From NCBI RefSeq assembly GCF_032854445.1, contig NW_027018353.1:1-36078 (forward strand): 36,078 bases of DNA, read 5' to 3'. This document shows positions 1 through 11,675 of the stretch, one piece after another (the stretch's first letter is position 1; each line of letters opens with the position of its first letter). The notes under the pieces were generated by a model that made no database searches, was not told the origin of the DNA, and worked only from the letters and a program-made list of their open reading frames with translations. The stretch is from Liolophura sinensis (taxonomy: Eukaryota; Mollusca; Polyplacophora; Chitonida; Chitonidae). Position numbers and translations under genes: made by a program.

Positions 1-1990
1 GGCACCTTATTGATGTGGGTCAGTGTTCAAGTGTACTTTTTACAGCAGACTGTATCAAGTAACTTGTGTTTTTTTATGTACAAATGGTGTGGTTTTTCTA
101 CACGTAGATAAAGACATTGAGATTGTCTTGGACTTAGAATTAAGACAATTGCTGGATGAGTTAAATGGGTTTAGCCCAAAGATTTGACGTCTTCTGGGCT
201 ACCGAAGGGCACATAAATTATAGTCAAAAGTTGAATATAGTAATGACCAGTCGCAATGGTACATAGTACAGTGTAGCCGATTTCAATTAACAAAAAAACC
301 CGGCCAAATTGCAAAAGTGGAAAATCTGTTCCAGTGCTGCTGGTAGGAGGCTAATCCGACGTATTTTGTGACGAGAAATCGAATGGTGCAAACCGCGTTG
401 CTCTCCGACCAATACTTTTGGCTGTAGCGACAATTGAATGATCATTGATGTCATAGTCACGTGCCCAGCAACGGCTCTTACTCCATGGAAACCAGGGAAA
501 TATGCAATTTTTTAACAGCTGCTGATGCTGGCCCAATTCCGCATCTTTTAGAAGCTTATAGATGTGGGTCAGTGATCAGTTGTACTTTTTACAGCAGACT
601 GTATCTAGTATATTGTGTTTTTTATGTACAAATGGTGTGGTTTTTCTACACGTAGATAAAGACATTGAGATTGTCTTGGACTTAGAAGTAAGACAATTGC
701 TGAGTGAGCTAAATGGGCTTAGCCCAAAGATTTGACGTCTTCTGGGCTACCGAAGGGCACATAACTTATAGTCAAAAGTTGAATATAGTAATGACCAGTC
801 GCGATGGTACATAGTACAGTGTAGCCGATTTTAAATTAACAAAACCACCAGGCTAAAATGCAAAAGTTCAAAAACCGTTCCAGTGCTGCTGGGTAAGAGG
901 CTAATCCGACGTATTTTGTGACGAGAAATCGAATGGTGCAATCCGCGTTGCTCTCCGACCAATACTTTTGGCTGTAGCGACAATTGAATGATCATTGATG
1001 TCATAGTCACGTGCCCAGCAACGGCTCTTACTCCATGGAAAACAGGGAAATATGCAATTTTTTAACAGCTGCTGATGCCTGGCCCAATTCCGCATCTTTT
1101 AGAACCTTATAGATGTGGGTCAGTGATCAGTTGTACTTTTTACAGCAGACTGTATCTAGTACCTTGTGTTTTTTATGTACGAATGGTGTGGTTTTTTCTA
1201 CACGTAGATAAAGACATTGAGATTGTCTTGGGACTTAGAAGTAAGACAATTGCTGGGTGAGTTAAATGGGCTTAGCCCAAAGATTTGACGTCTTCTGGGC
1301 TTCCGAAGGCACATAACTTATAGTCAAAAGTTGAATATAGTAATGACCAGTCGCGATGGTACATAGTACAGTGTAGCCGATTTCAATTAACAAAAACACC
1401 CGGCCAAATTGCAAAAGTGGAAAATCTGTTCCAGTGCTGCTGGTAGGAGGCTAATCCGACGTATTTTGTGACGAGAAATCGAATGGTGCAAACCGCGTTG
1501 CTCTCCGACCAATACTTTTGGCTGTAGCGACAATTGAATGATCATTGATGTCATAGTCACGTGCCCATCAACGGCCCTTACTCCATGGAAACCAGGGAAA
1601 TATGCAATTTTTTAACAGCTGCTGATGCCTGGCCCAATTCCGCATCTTTTAGAACCTTATAGATGTGGGTGAGTGATCAGTTGTACTTTTTACAGCAGAC
1701 TGTATCTAGTATATTGTGTTTTTTATGTACAAATGGTGTGGTTTTTCTACACGTAGATAAAGACATTGAGATTGTCTTGGAGTTAGAAGTAAGACAATTG
1801 CTGAGTGAGCTAAATAGGCTTAGCCCAAAGATTTGACGTCTTCTGGGCTTCCGAAGGGCACATAACTTATAGTCAAAAGTTGAATATAGTAATGACCAGT
1901 CGCGATTGTACAGAGTACAGTGTAGCCGGTTTCAATTAACAAAAAGACCAGGCAAAAATGCAAAAGTGGAAAAACTGTTCCAGTGCTACT
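1..1990 (+). repeat. Type E monomers, divergent left-hand subfamily
   Basis: One partial and about three full monomers that share variants rare or absent in the rest of the window. These are TCATAGTCACGTG in place of TCATAATCACGTG, TATGCAATTTTTTAACAGCTGCTGATG, TTTTAGAA in place of TTTTGGCA, and TTATAGATGTGGGTCAGTGATCAG (about 558, 1109 and 1659). The partial monomer at 1-350 has its own form (TTATTGATG, TTCAAGTG). Several one-base indels occur here: a missing C near 528, an extra T near 1191, an extra G near 1229 and a missing G near 1308. The extra divergence would fit the outer part of an array, but no non-satellite flank is visible. Confidence 0.8.
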
Positions 1991-4900
1991 AGTAAAAGGC
2001 TAATCCGACGTATTTTGTGACGAGAAATCGAATGGTGCAATCCGCGTTGCTCTCCGACCAATACTTTTGGCTGTAGCGACAATTCAATGATCATTGATGT
2101 CATAATCACGTGCGTAGCAACGGCTCTTACTCCATGGAAACCAGGGAAATTTGCAATTTTTCAACAGCTGCCGATGCCTGGCTTAATTCTGCATCTTTTG
2201 GCACCTTACTGAAGTGGGTCAGTGTTCAGTTGTACTTTTTACAGCAGACTGTATCAAGTACCTTGTGTTTTTCACGTACAAATGGTGTGGTTTTTCTACA
2301 CGTAGATAAAGACATTGAGATTGTCTTGCACTTAGAAGTAAGGCAATTGCTGGGTGAGTTAAATGGGCTGAGCCCAAAGATTTGACGTTTTCTGGGCTAC
2401 CGAAGGGCACATAACATATAGTCAAAAGTTGAATATAGTAATGACCAGTCGCGATTGTACAGAGTACAGTGTAGCCGATTTCAATTAACAAAAAGACCAG
2501 GCAAAAATGCAAAAGTGGAAAAAATGTTCCAGTGCTGCTGGTAAGAGGGTAATCCGACGTATTTTGTGACGACAAATCGAATGGTGCGAACCGCGTTGCT
2601 CTCCGACCAATACTTTTGGCTGTAGCGACAATTGAATGATTATTGATGTCATAATCACGTGCCCAGCAACGTCTCTTACTCCATGGAAACCAGGGATATT
2701 TGCAATTTTTCAACAGCTGCCGATGCCTGGCTCAATTCCGCATCTTTTGGCACCTTACTGAAGTGGGTCTGTTGTCAGTTGTACTTTTTACAGCAGACTG
2801 TATCAAGTACCTTTTGTTTTTCACGTACAAATGGTGTGGTTTTTCTACACGTAGATAAAGACATTGAGATTCTCTTGCACTTAGAAGTAAGGCAATTGAG
2901 GGGTGAGTTAAATGGGCTTGGCCCAAAGATTTGTCGTCTTCTGGGCTACCGAAGGGCACATAACATATAGTCAAAAGTTGAATATAGTAATGACCAGTCG
3001 CGATTATACAGAGTGCAGTGTAGCCGATTTCAATTAACAAAAAGACCAGGCAAAAATGCAAAATTCGAAAAATTGTTCCAGTGCTGCTGGTAAGAGGCTA
3101 ATCCGACGTGTTTTGTGACGAGAAATCGAATGGTGCAAACCGCGTTGCTCTCCGACCAATACTTTTGGCTGTAGTGACAATTGAATGATCATTTATGTCA
3201 TAATCACGTGCCCAGCAACGGCTCTTACTCCATGGAAACCAGGGATATTTGCAACTTTTCAACAGCTGCCGATGCCTGGCCCAATTCCGCATCTTTTGGC
3301 ACCTTATAAATGTGGGTCAGTGTTAAGTTGTACTTTTTACAGCAGACTGTATCAAGTACCTTGTGTTTTTTATGTACAAATGGTGTGGTTTTTCTACACG
3401 TAGATAAAGACATTGAGATTGTCTTGGACTTAGAAGTAAGACAATTGCTGGGTGAGTTAAATGGGCTTAGCCCAAAGATTTGTCGTCTTCTGGGCTACCG
3501 AAGGGCACATAACATATAGTCAAAAGTTGAATATAGTAATGACCAGTCGCGATTGTACAGAGTACAGTGTAGCCGATTCCAATTAACAAAAAGACAAGGC
3601 AAAAATGCAAAAGTGGAAAAAAATGTTCCAGTGCTGCTGGTAAGAGGGTAATCCGACGTATTTTGTGACGAGAAATCGAATGGTGCAAACCGCGTTGCTC
3701 TCCGACCAATACTTTTGGCTGCAGCGACAATTCAATGATCATTGATGTCATAATCACGTGCCCTGTAACGGCTCTTACTCCATGGAAACCAGGGATATTT
3801 GCAATTTTTCAACAGCTGCCGATGCCTGGCTCAATTCCGCATCTTTTGGCACCTTATAAATGTGGGTCAGTGTTTAGCTGTACTTTTTACAGCAGACTGT
3901 ATCAAGTACCTTGTGTTTTTCATATACAAATAGTGTGGTTTTTCTACACGTAGATAAAGACATTGAGATTGTCTTGGACTTAGAAATAAGACAATTGCTG
4001 GGTGAGTTAAATGGGCTTGGCCCAAAGATTTCAGGTCTTCTGGGCTACCGAAGGGCACATAACTTATAGTCAAAAGTTGAATATAGTAATGACCAGTCGC
4101 GATTGTACAGAGTACAGTGTAGCCGATTTCAATTAACAAAAAGACCAGGCAAAAATGCAAAAGTGGAAAAACTGTTCCAGTGCTGCTGGTAAGAGGCTAA
4201 TCCGACATATTTTGTGACGAGAAATCGAATGGTGCAAACCGCGTTGCTCTCCGACCAATACTTTTGGCTGTAGCGACAATTGAATGATCATTGATGTCAT
4301 AATCATTTGCCCAGCAACGACTCTTACTCCATGGAAACCAGGGATATTTGCAATTTTTTAACAGCTGCCGATGCCTGGCCCAATTGCGCATCTTTTGGCG
4401 CCTTATAAATGTGGGTCAGTGTTTAGTTGTACTTTTTACAGCAGACTGTATCAAGTACCTTGTGATTTTTATGTACAAAAGGAGTGGTTTTTCTACACGT
4501 AAATAAAGACATTGAGATTGTCTTGCTCTTAGAAGTAACACAATTGCTGGGTGAGTTAAATGCGCTTAGCCCAAAGATTTCAGGTCTTCTGGGCTACCGA
4601 AGGGCACATAACTTAAAGTCAAAAGTTGAATATAGTAATGACCAGTCGCGATTGTACAGAGTACAGTGTAGCCGATTTCAATTAACAAAAAGACCAGGTA
4701 AAAATACAAAAGTGGAAAAACTGTTCCAGTGCTACTAGTAAGAGGCTAATCCGACATATTTTGTGGCGAGAAATCGAATGGTACAAACCGCGTTGCTCTC
4801 CGACCAATACTTTTGGCTGTAGCGACAATTGAATGATCATTGATGTCATAATCATTTGCCCAGCAACGGCTCTTACTCCATGGAAACCAGGGATATTTGC

Positions 4901-5100
4901 AATTCTTTAACAGCTGCCGATGCCTGGCCCAATTCCGCATCTTTTGGCACCTTATAAATGTGGGTCAGTGTTAAGTTGTACTTTTTACAGCAGACTGTAT
5001 CAAGTACCTTGTGTTTTTTACGTACAAATGGTGTGGTTTTTCTACACGTAGATAAAGACATTGAGATTGTCTTGGACTTAGAAGTAAGACAATTGCTGAG
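1991..5100 (+). repeat. A- then B-type monomers without large duplication
   Basis: The monomers anchored at 2000 and 2549 have the ACTGAAG form. Those at 3098, 3648, 4197 and 4746 have the TATAAATG form with GTGTTAAG or GTGTTTAG. The adjacent 4197 and 4746 monomers share CATTTGCCCAGC, which destroys the CACGTG box kept in nearly all other copies, and ACATATTTTG in place of ACGTATTTTG. The 4197 monomer has a B-type left part and a C-type right part (TTGTGATTTTTATG, AGTAACACAA, AAATGCGCTTAG), so it looks recombinant. Confidence 0.75.
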
Positions 5101-6175
5101 TGAGTTAAATGGGCTTAGCCCAAAGATTTGTCGTCTTCTGGGCTACCGAAGGGCACATAACTTATAGTCAAAAGTTGAATATAGTAATGACCAGTCGCGA
5201 TTGTACAGAGTACAGTGTAGCCGATTTCAATTAACAAAAAGACCAGGCAAAAATGCAAAAGTGGAAAAACTGTTCCAGTGCAACTAGTAAGAGGCTAATC
5301 CGACGTATTTTGTGACCAGAAATTGAATGGTGCAATCCGCGTTGCTCTCCGACCAATACTTTTGGCTGTAGTGACAATTCAATGATTATTGATGTCATAA
5401 TCACGTGCCCAGCAACGTCTCTTACTCCATGGAAACCAGAGAAATTTGCAATTTGTCAACAGCTGCCGATGCCTGGCTCAATTCCGCATCTTTTGGCACC
5501 TTACTGAAGTGGGTCAGTGTTAAGTTGTACTTTCTACAGCAGACTGTATCAAGTACCTTGTGTTTGTCACGTACAAATGGTGTGGTTTTTCTACACGTAG
5601 ATAAAGACATTGAGATTGTCTTGGACTTAGAAATAAGACAATTGCTGGGTGAGTTAAATGGCCTTGGCCCAAAGATTTCAGCTCTTCTGGGCTACCGAAG
5701 GGTACATAACTAATAGTCAAAAGTTGAATATAGTAATGACCAGTCGCGATTGTACAGAGTACAGTGTAGCCGGTTTCAATTAACAAAAACATCAGGCAAA
5801 AATGCAAAAGTGGAAAAACTGTTCCAGTGCTACTAGTAAGAGGCTAATCCGACGTATTTTGTGACCAGAAATCGAATGGTGCAATCCGCGTTGCTCTCCG
5901 ACCAATACTTTTGGCTGTAGCGACAATTGAATGATCATTGATGTCATAATCACGTGCGTAGCAACGGCTCTTACTCCATGGAAACCAGGGAAATTTGCAA
6001 TTTTTCAACAGCTGCCGATGCCTGGCTCAATTCCGCATCTTTTGGCACCTTACTGAAGTGGGTCAGTGTTCAGTTGTACTTTCTACAGCAGACTGTATCA
6101 AGTACCTTGTGTTTGTCACGTACAAATGGTGTGGTTTTTCTACACGTAGATAAAGACATTGAGATTGTCTTGGAC
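5100..6175 (+). repeat. Two-monomer segment, copy 1 (repeated at 7.3-8.4 kb)
   Basis: This segment matches about 7297-8370 at an offset of about 2196 bp, four monomer lengths. Diagnostic shared variants are GTGCAACTAGTAAGAGG (5278 and 7475), the rare ACCAGAAAT form after the anchor (5310s and 7500s, 5860s and 8060s), TTGTGTTTGTCACG, and a T-to-C change giving ACTTTCTACAGC. The match weakens after about 6175, where this copy has AGAAGTAAG and CTTAGCCC while the partner has AGAAATAAG and CTTGGCCC. A shorter match resumes around 6290-6430 and 8490-8620 (CGATGGTACATAG, AATTCGAAAA, ACGACAAA). Confidence 0.75.
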
Positions 6176-7296
6176 TTAGAAGTAAGACAATTGCTGGGTG
6201 AGTTAAATGGGCTTAGCCCAAAGATTTGACGTCTTCTGGGCTACCGAAGGGCACATAACATATAGTCAAAAGTTGAATATAGTAATGACCAGTCGCGATG
6301 GTACATAGTACAGTGTAGCCGATTTCAATTAACAAAAAGACCAGGCAAAAATGCAAAATTCGAAAAATTGTTTCAGTGCTGCTGACAAGAAAATAATCCG
6401 ACGTATTTTGTGACGACAAATCGAATGGTGCAAACCGCGTTGCTCTCCGACCAATACTTTTGGCTGTAGTGACAATTGAATGATCATTGATGTCATAATC
6501 ACGTGCCCAGCAACGTCTCTTGCTCCATGGAAACCAGGAAAATTTGCAATTTTTCAACAGCTGCCGATGCCTGGCTAAATTCCGCATCTTTTGGCACCTT
6601 ATTCATGTGGGTCTGTTGTCAGTTGTACTTTTTACAGCAGACTGTATCAAGTACCTTGTGATTTTTATGTACAAAAGGTGTGGTTTTTCTACACGTAAAT
6701 AAAGACATTGAGATTGTCTTGCACTTAGAAGTAACACAATTGCTGGGTGAGTTAAATGCGCTTAGTCCAAAGATTTGACGTCATCTGGGCTACCGAAGGG
6801 CACATAACTTATAGTCAAAAGTTGAATATAGTAATGACCAGTCGCGATTGTACAGAGTACAGTGTAGCCGGTTTCAATTAACAAAAAGACCAGGTAAAAA
6901 TGCAAAAGTGGAAAAACTGTTCCAGTGCTGCTGGTAAAACGCTAATCCGACGTATTTTGTGACGAGAAATCGAATGGTGCAAACCGCGTTGCTCTCCGAC
7001 CAATAGTTTTGGCTGTAGTGACAATTGAATGATCATTGATGTCATAATCACGTGCCCAGCAACGTCTCTTACTCCATGGAAACCAGGGAAATTTGTAATT
7101 TTTCAACAGCTGCCGATGCCTGGCTCAATTCCGCATCTTTTGGCACCTTACTAAAGTGGGTCAGTGTTCAGTTGTACTTTTTACAGCAGACTGTATCAAG
7201 TAGCTTGTGTTTTTCATGTACAAATGGTGTGGTTTTTCTACACGTAGATAAAGACATTGAGATTGTCTTGCACTTAGAAGTAAGGCAATTGCTGGG
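6176..7296 (+). repeat. Monomers between the two 4-spaced copies, including a C type
   Basis: The monomer anchored at 6393 has the irregular anchor AAATAATCCG. It is the first full C-type copy in the window: CTGGCTAAATTCC, TTCATGTGGGTCTGTTG, TTGTGATTTTTATG, CAAAAGGTG, ACGTAAATAAAG, AGTAACACAA and AAATGCGCTTAG occur together. The monomer anchored at 6942 has GCTGGTAAAACGC just before its anchor and an A-like centre (ACTAAAG). Confidence 0.7.
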
Positions 7297-8370
7297 TGAG
7301 TTAAATGGGCTTAGCCCAAAGATTTGTCGTCTTCTGGGCTACCGAAGGGCACATAACTTATAGTCAAAAGTTGAATATAGTAATGACCAGTCGCGATTGT
7401 ACAGAGTACAGTGTAGCCGGTTTCAATTAACAAAAAGACCAGGCAAAAATGCAAAAGTGGAAAAACTGTTCCAGTGCAACTAGTAAGAGGCTAATCCGAC
7501 GTATTTTGTAACCAGAAATCGAATGGTGCAATCCGCGTTGCTCTCCGACCAATACTTTTGGCTGTAGTGACAATTCAATGATCATTGATGTCATAATCAC
7601 GTGCCCAGCAACGTCTCTTACTCCATGGAAACCAGGGAAATTTGCAATTTTTCAACAGCTGCCGATGCCTGGCTCAATTCCGCATCTTTTGGCACCTTAC
7701 TGAAGTGGGTCAGTGTTCAGTTGTACTTTCTACAGCAGACTGTATCAAGTACCTTGTGTTTGTCACGTACAAATGGTGTGGTTTTTCTACACGTAGATAA
7801 AGACATTGAGATTGTCTTGGACTTAGAAATAAGACAATTGCTGGGTGAGTTAAATGGCCTTGGCCCAAAGATTTGACGTCTTCTGGGCTACCGAAGGGCA
7901 CATAACTTATAGTCAAAAGTTGAATATAGTAATGACCAGTCGCGATTGTACAGAGTACAGTGTAGCCGGTTTCAATTAACAAAAACAACAGGCAAAAATG
8001 CAAAAGTGGAAAAACTGTTCCAGTGCTACTAGTAAGAGGCTAATCCGACGTATTTTGTGACCAGAAATCGAATGGTGCAATCCGCGTTGCTCTCCGACCA
8101 ATACTTTTGGCTGTAGCGACAATTGAATGATCATTTATGTCATAATCACGTGCGTAGCAACGGCTCTTACTCCATGGAAACCAGGGAAATTTGCAATTTT
8201 TCAACAGCTGCCGATGCCTGGCTCAATTCCGCATCTTTTGGCACCTTACTGAAGTGGGTCAGTGTTCAAGTGTACTTTTTACAGCAGACTGTATCAAGTA
8301 CCTTGTGTTTGTCACGTACAATGGTGTAGTTTTTCTACACGTAGATAAAGACATTGAGATTGTCTTGGAC
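7297..8370 (+). repeat. Two-monomer segment, copy 2 (partner of 5.1-6.2 kb)
   Basis: This is the second copy of the segment at about 5100-6175, four monomers downstream, recognised by GCAACTAGTAAG, the ACCAGAAAT variants, TTTGTCACG and GTGCGTAGCAACGG. It carries a one-base deletion near 8320 (CACGTACAATGG in place of CACGTACAAATGG). Two further one-base deletions follow at about 8569 and 8709. Together they explain the 546-bp spacing between the anchors at 8040 and 8586. Confidence 0.75.
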
Positions 8371-8585
8371 TTAGAAATAAGACAATTGCTGGGTGAGTTA
8401 AATGGGCTTGGCCCAAAGATTTCAGGTCTTCTGGGCTACCGAAGGGCACATAACTTATAGTCAAAAGTTGAATATAGTAATGACCAGTCGCGATGGTACA
8501 TAGTACAGTGTAGCCGATTTCAATTAACAAAAAGACCAGGCAAAAATACAAAATTCGAAAATTGTTCCAGTGCTGCTGATAAGAG

Positions 8586-9683
8586 GCTAATCCGACGTAT
8601 TTTGTGACGACAAAGCGAATGGTGCAACCCGCGTTGCTCTCCCACCAATACTTTTGGCTGTAGCGACAATTGAATGATCATTTATGTCATAATCACGTGC
8701 CCAGCAACGCTCTTACTCCATGGAAACCAGGGATATTTGCAATTTTTTAACAGCTGCCGATGCCTGGCCCAATTCCGCATCTTTTGGCACCTTATTCATG
8801 TGGGTTTGTGGCCAGTTGAACTTTTTACAGCAGACTGTATCAAGTACCTTTTGTTTTTTATGTACAAATGGTGTGGTTTTTCTACACGTAAATAAAGACA
8901 TTGAGATTGTCTTGGACTTAGAAGTAAGACAATTGCTGGGTGAGTTTTATGGGCTTAGCCCAAAGATTTGACGTCTTCTGGGCTACCGAAGGGCACATAA
9001 CTTTTAGTCAAAAGTTGAATATAGTAATGACCAGTCGCGATTGTATAGAGTACAGTGTAGCCGATTTTAATTAATAAAAAGACCAGGTAAAAATGCAAAA
9101 GTGGAAAAACTGTTCCAGTGCTACTAGTAAGAGGCTAATCCGACGTATTTTGTGACGAGAAATCGAATGGTGCAAACCGCGTTGCTCTCTGACCAATACT
9201 TTTGGCTGTAGCGACAATTGAATGATCATTGATGTCATAATCACGTGCCCAGCAACGTCTCTTACTCCATGGAAACCAGGGATATTTGCAATTTTTTAAC
9301 AGCTGCCGATGCCTGGCCCAATTCCGCATCTTTTGGCACCTTATTCATGTGGGTTTGTGGCCAGTTGAACTTTTTACAGCAGACTGTATCAAGTACCTTT
9401 TGTTTTTTATGTACAAATGGTGTGGTTTTTCTACACGTAGATAAAGACATTGAGATTGTCTTGGACTTAGAAGTAAGACAATTGCTGGGTGAGTTTAATG
9501 GGCTTAGCCCAAAGATTTGACGTCTTCTGGGCTACCGAAGGGCACATAACTTTTAGTCAAAAGTTGAATATAGTAATGACCAGTCGCGATTGTACAGAGT
9601 ACAGTGTAGTCGATTTTAATTAACAAAAAGACCAGGCAAAAATGCAAAAGTGGAAAAAATGTTCCAGTGCTGCTGATAAGAGG
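8586..9683 (+). repeat. Adjacent pair of near-identical D-type monomers
   Basis: Two consecutive monomers (anchors 8586 and 9135) share the D haplotype: TTCATGTGGGTTTGTGGCCAG, GTTGAACTTTTTACAG and GTACCTTTTGTTTTTTATG, followed by CTTTTAGTC and GTGCTACTAGTAAG or GTGCTGCTGATAAG. They look like a single-monomer duplication. D-type monomers recur at anchors 13528, 15175, 19566 and 20664, always with TCAG in place of CCAG. Confidence 0.75.
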
Positions 9684-11675
9684 CTAATCCGACGTATTTT
9701 GTGACGAGAAATAGAATGGTGCAATCCGCGTTGCTCTCCGACCAATACTTTTGGCTGTAGTGACAATTGAATGATCATTGATGTCATAATCACGTGCCCA
9801 GCAACGTCTCTTACTCCATGGAAACCAGGGAAATTTGCAATTTTTCAACAGCTGCCGATGCCTGGCTCAATTCCGCATCTGTTGGCACCTTTCTGAAGTG
9901 GGTCAGTGTTCAGTTGTACTTTTTACAGCAGACTGTATCAAGTACCTTGTGATTTTTATGTACAAATGGTGTGGTTTTTCTACATGTAAATAAAGACATT
10001 GAGATTGTCTTGGACTTAGAAGTAACACAATTGCTGGGTGAGTTAAATGCTCTTAGCCCAAAGATTTCAGGTCTTCTGGGCTACCGAAGGGCACATAACT
10101 TATAGTCAAAAGTTGAATATAGTAATGACCAGTCGCGATTGTACAGAGTACAGTGTAGCCGGTTTCAATTAACAAAAAGACCAGGTAAAAATGCAAAAGT
10201 AGAAAAACTCTTCCAGTGCTGCTGGTAAGAGGCTAATCCGACGTATTTTGTGACGACAAATCGAATGGTGCAAACCGCGTTGCTCTCCGACCAATACTTT
10301 TGGCTATAGTGACAATTGAATGATCATTGATGTCATAATCACGTGCACAGCAACGGCTCTTACTCCATGGAAACCAGGGAAATTTGCAATTTTTCAAAAG
10401 CTGCCGATACCTGGCTCAATTCCGCATCTTTTGGCACCTTATTCATGTGGGTCTGTGGTCAGTTGTACTTTTTACAGCAGACTGTATCAAGTACCTTGTG
10501 ATTTTTATGTACAAATGGTCTGGTCTTTCTACACGTAGATAAAGACATTGAGATTGTCTTGCACGTAGAAGTAAGGCAATTGCTGGGTGAGTTAAATGGG
10601 CTTAGCCCAAAGATTTCAGGTCTTCTGGGCTACCGAAGGGCACATAACATGTAGTCAAAAGTTGAATATAGTAATGACCAGTCGCGATGGTACATAGTAC
10701 AGTGTAGCCGATTTCAATTAACAAAAAGACCAGGCAAAAATGCAAAAGTGGAAAAAATGTTCCAGTGCTGCTGGTAAAACGCTAATCCGACGTATTTTGT
10801 GACGACAAATCGAATGGTGCAAACCGCGTTGCTCTCCTACCAATACTTTTGGCTGTAGTGACAATTGAATGATCATTGATGTCATAATCACGTTCCCAGC
10901 AACGGCTCTTACTCCATGGAAACCAGGAAAATTTGCAATTTTTCAACAGCTGCCGATGCCTGGCTAAATTCCGCATCTTTTGGCACCTTATTCTTGTGGG
11001 TCTGTTGTCAGTTGATCTTTTCACAGCAGACTGTATCAAGTACCTTGTGATTTTTATGTTCAAAAGGTGTGGTTTTTCTACACGTAGATAAAGACATTGA
11101 GATTGTCTTGCACTTAGAAGTAACAAAATTGCTGGGTGAGTTAAATGCGCTTAGCCCAAAGATTTGACGTCTTCTGGGCTACCGAAGGGCACATAACTTA
11201 TAGTGAAAAGTTGAATATAGTAATGACCAGTCGCGATTGTACAGAGTACAGTGTAGTCGATTTCAATTAACAAAAACACCAGGTAAAAATGCAAAAGTGG
11301 AAAAACTGTTCCAGTGCTGCTGGTAAGAGGCTAATCCGACGTATTTTGTGACGAGAAATCGAATGGTGCAAACCGCGTTGCTCTCCGACCAATACTTTTG
11401 GCTGTAGTGACAATTGAATGATCATTGATGTCATAATCACGTGCCCAGCAACGTCTCTTACTCCATTGAAACCAGGGAAATTTGCAATTTTTCAACAGCT
11501 GCCGATGCCTGGCTCAATTCCGCATCTTTTGGCACCTTACTGAAGTGGGTCAGTGCTCAGTTGTACTTTTTACAACAGACTGTATCAAGAACCTTGTGTT
11601 TTTCATGTACAAATGGTGTGGTTTTTCTACACGTAGATAAAGACATTGAGATTGTCTTGCACTTAGAAGTAAAGG
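9684..11675 (+). repeat. Monomers that prefigure the 12-monomer order
   Basis: The monomers anchored at 9684, 10233, 10782 and 11331 resemble, in the same order, those at 16272, 16821 and 17370, and also 21763, 22312, 22861 and 23410. Shared marks are ATAGAATGGTGCAATCC and CGCATCTGTTGGCACC in the first, AAATGCTCTTAGCCC at its end, ACGACAAATCG in the second, a C-type centre in the third, and CTCCATTGAAACC with CAGTGCTCAG in the fourth (11464 and 23543). The distance from 9684 to 16272 is 6588 bp, exactly 12 monomers. Similarity at this step is looser than between the blocks at 11.7 and 17.7 kb. Confidence 0.65.

Noticed and set aside
351-899. Internal 183-bp sub-repeat within the monomer
   Set aside because: Comparing segments at about one third of the monomer length showed only short chance matches such as ACAATTG and TTTTGGC.
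2219-2713. Longest reverse-strand open frame (164 codons) as a gene
   Set aside because: It is the usual pair of reverse frames of the monomer joined because the GGGCTTAGCCC stop site has a G variant here. Most other monomers interrupt it, and no domain or initiation signal is visible.
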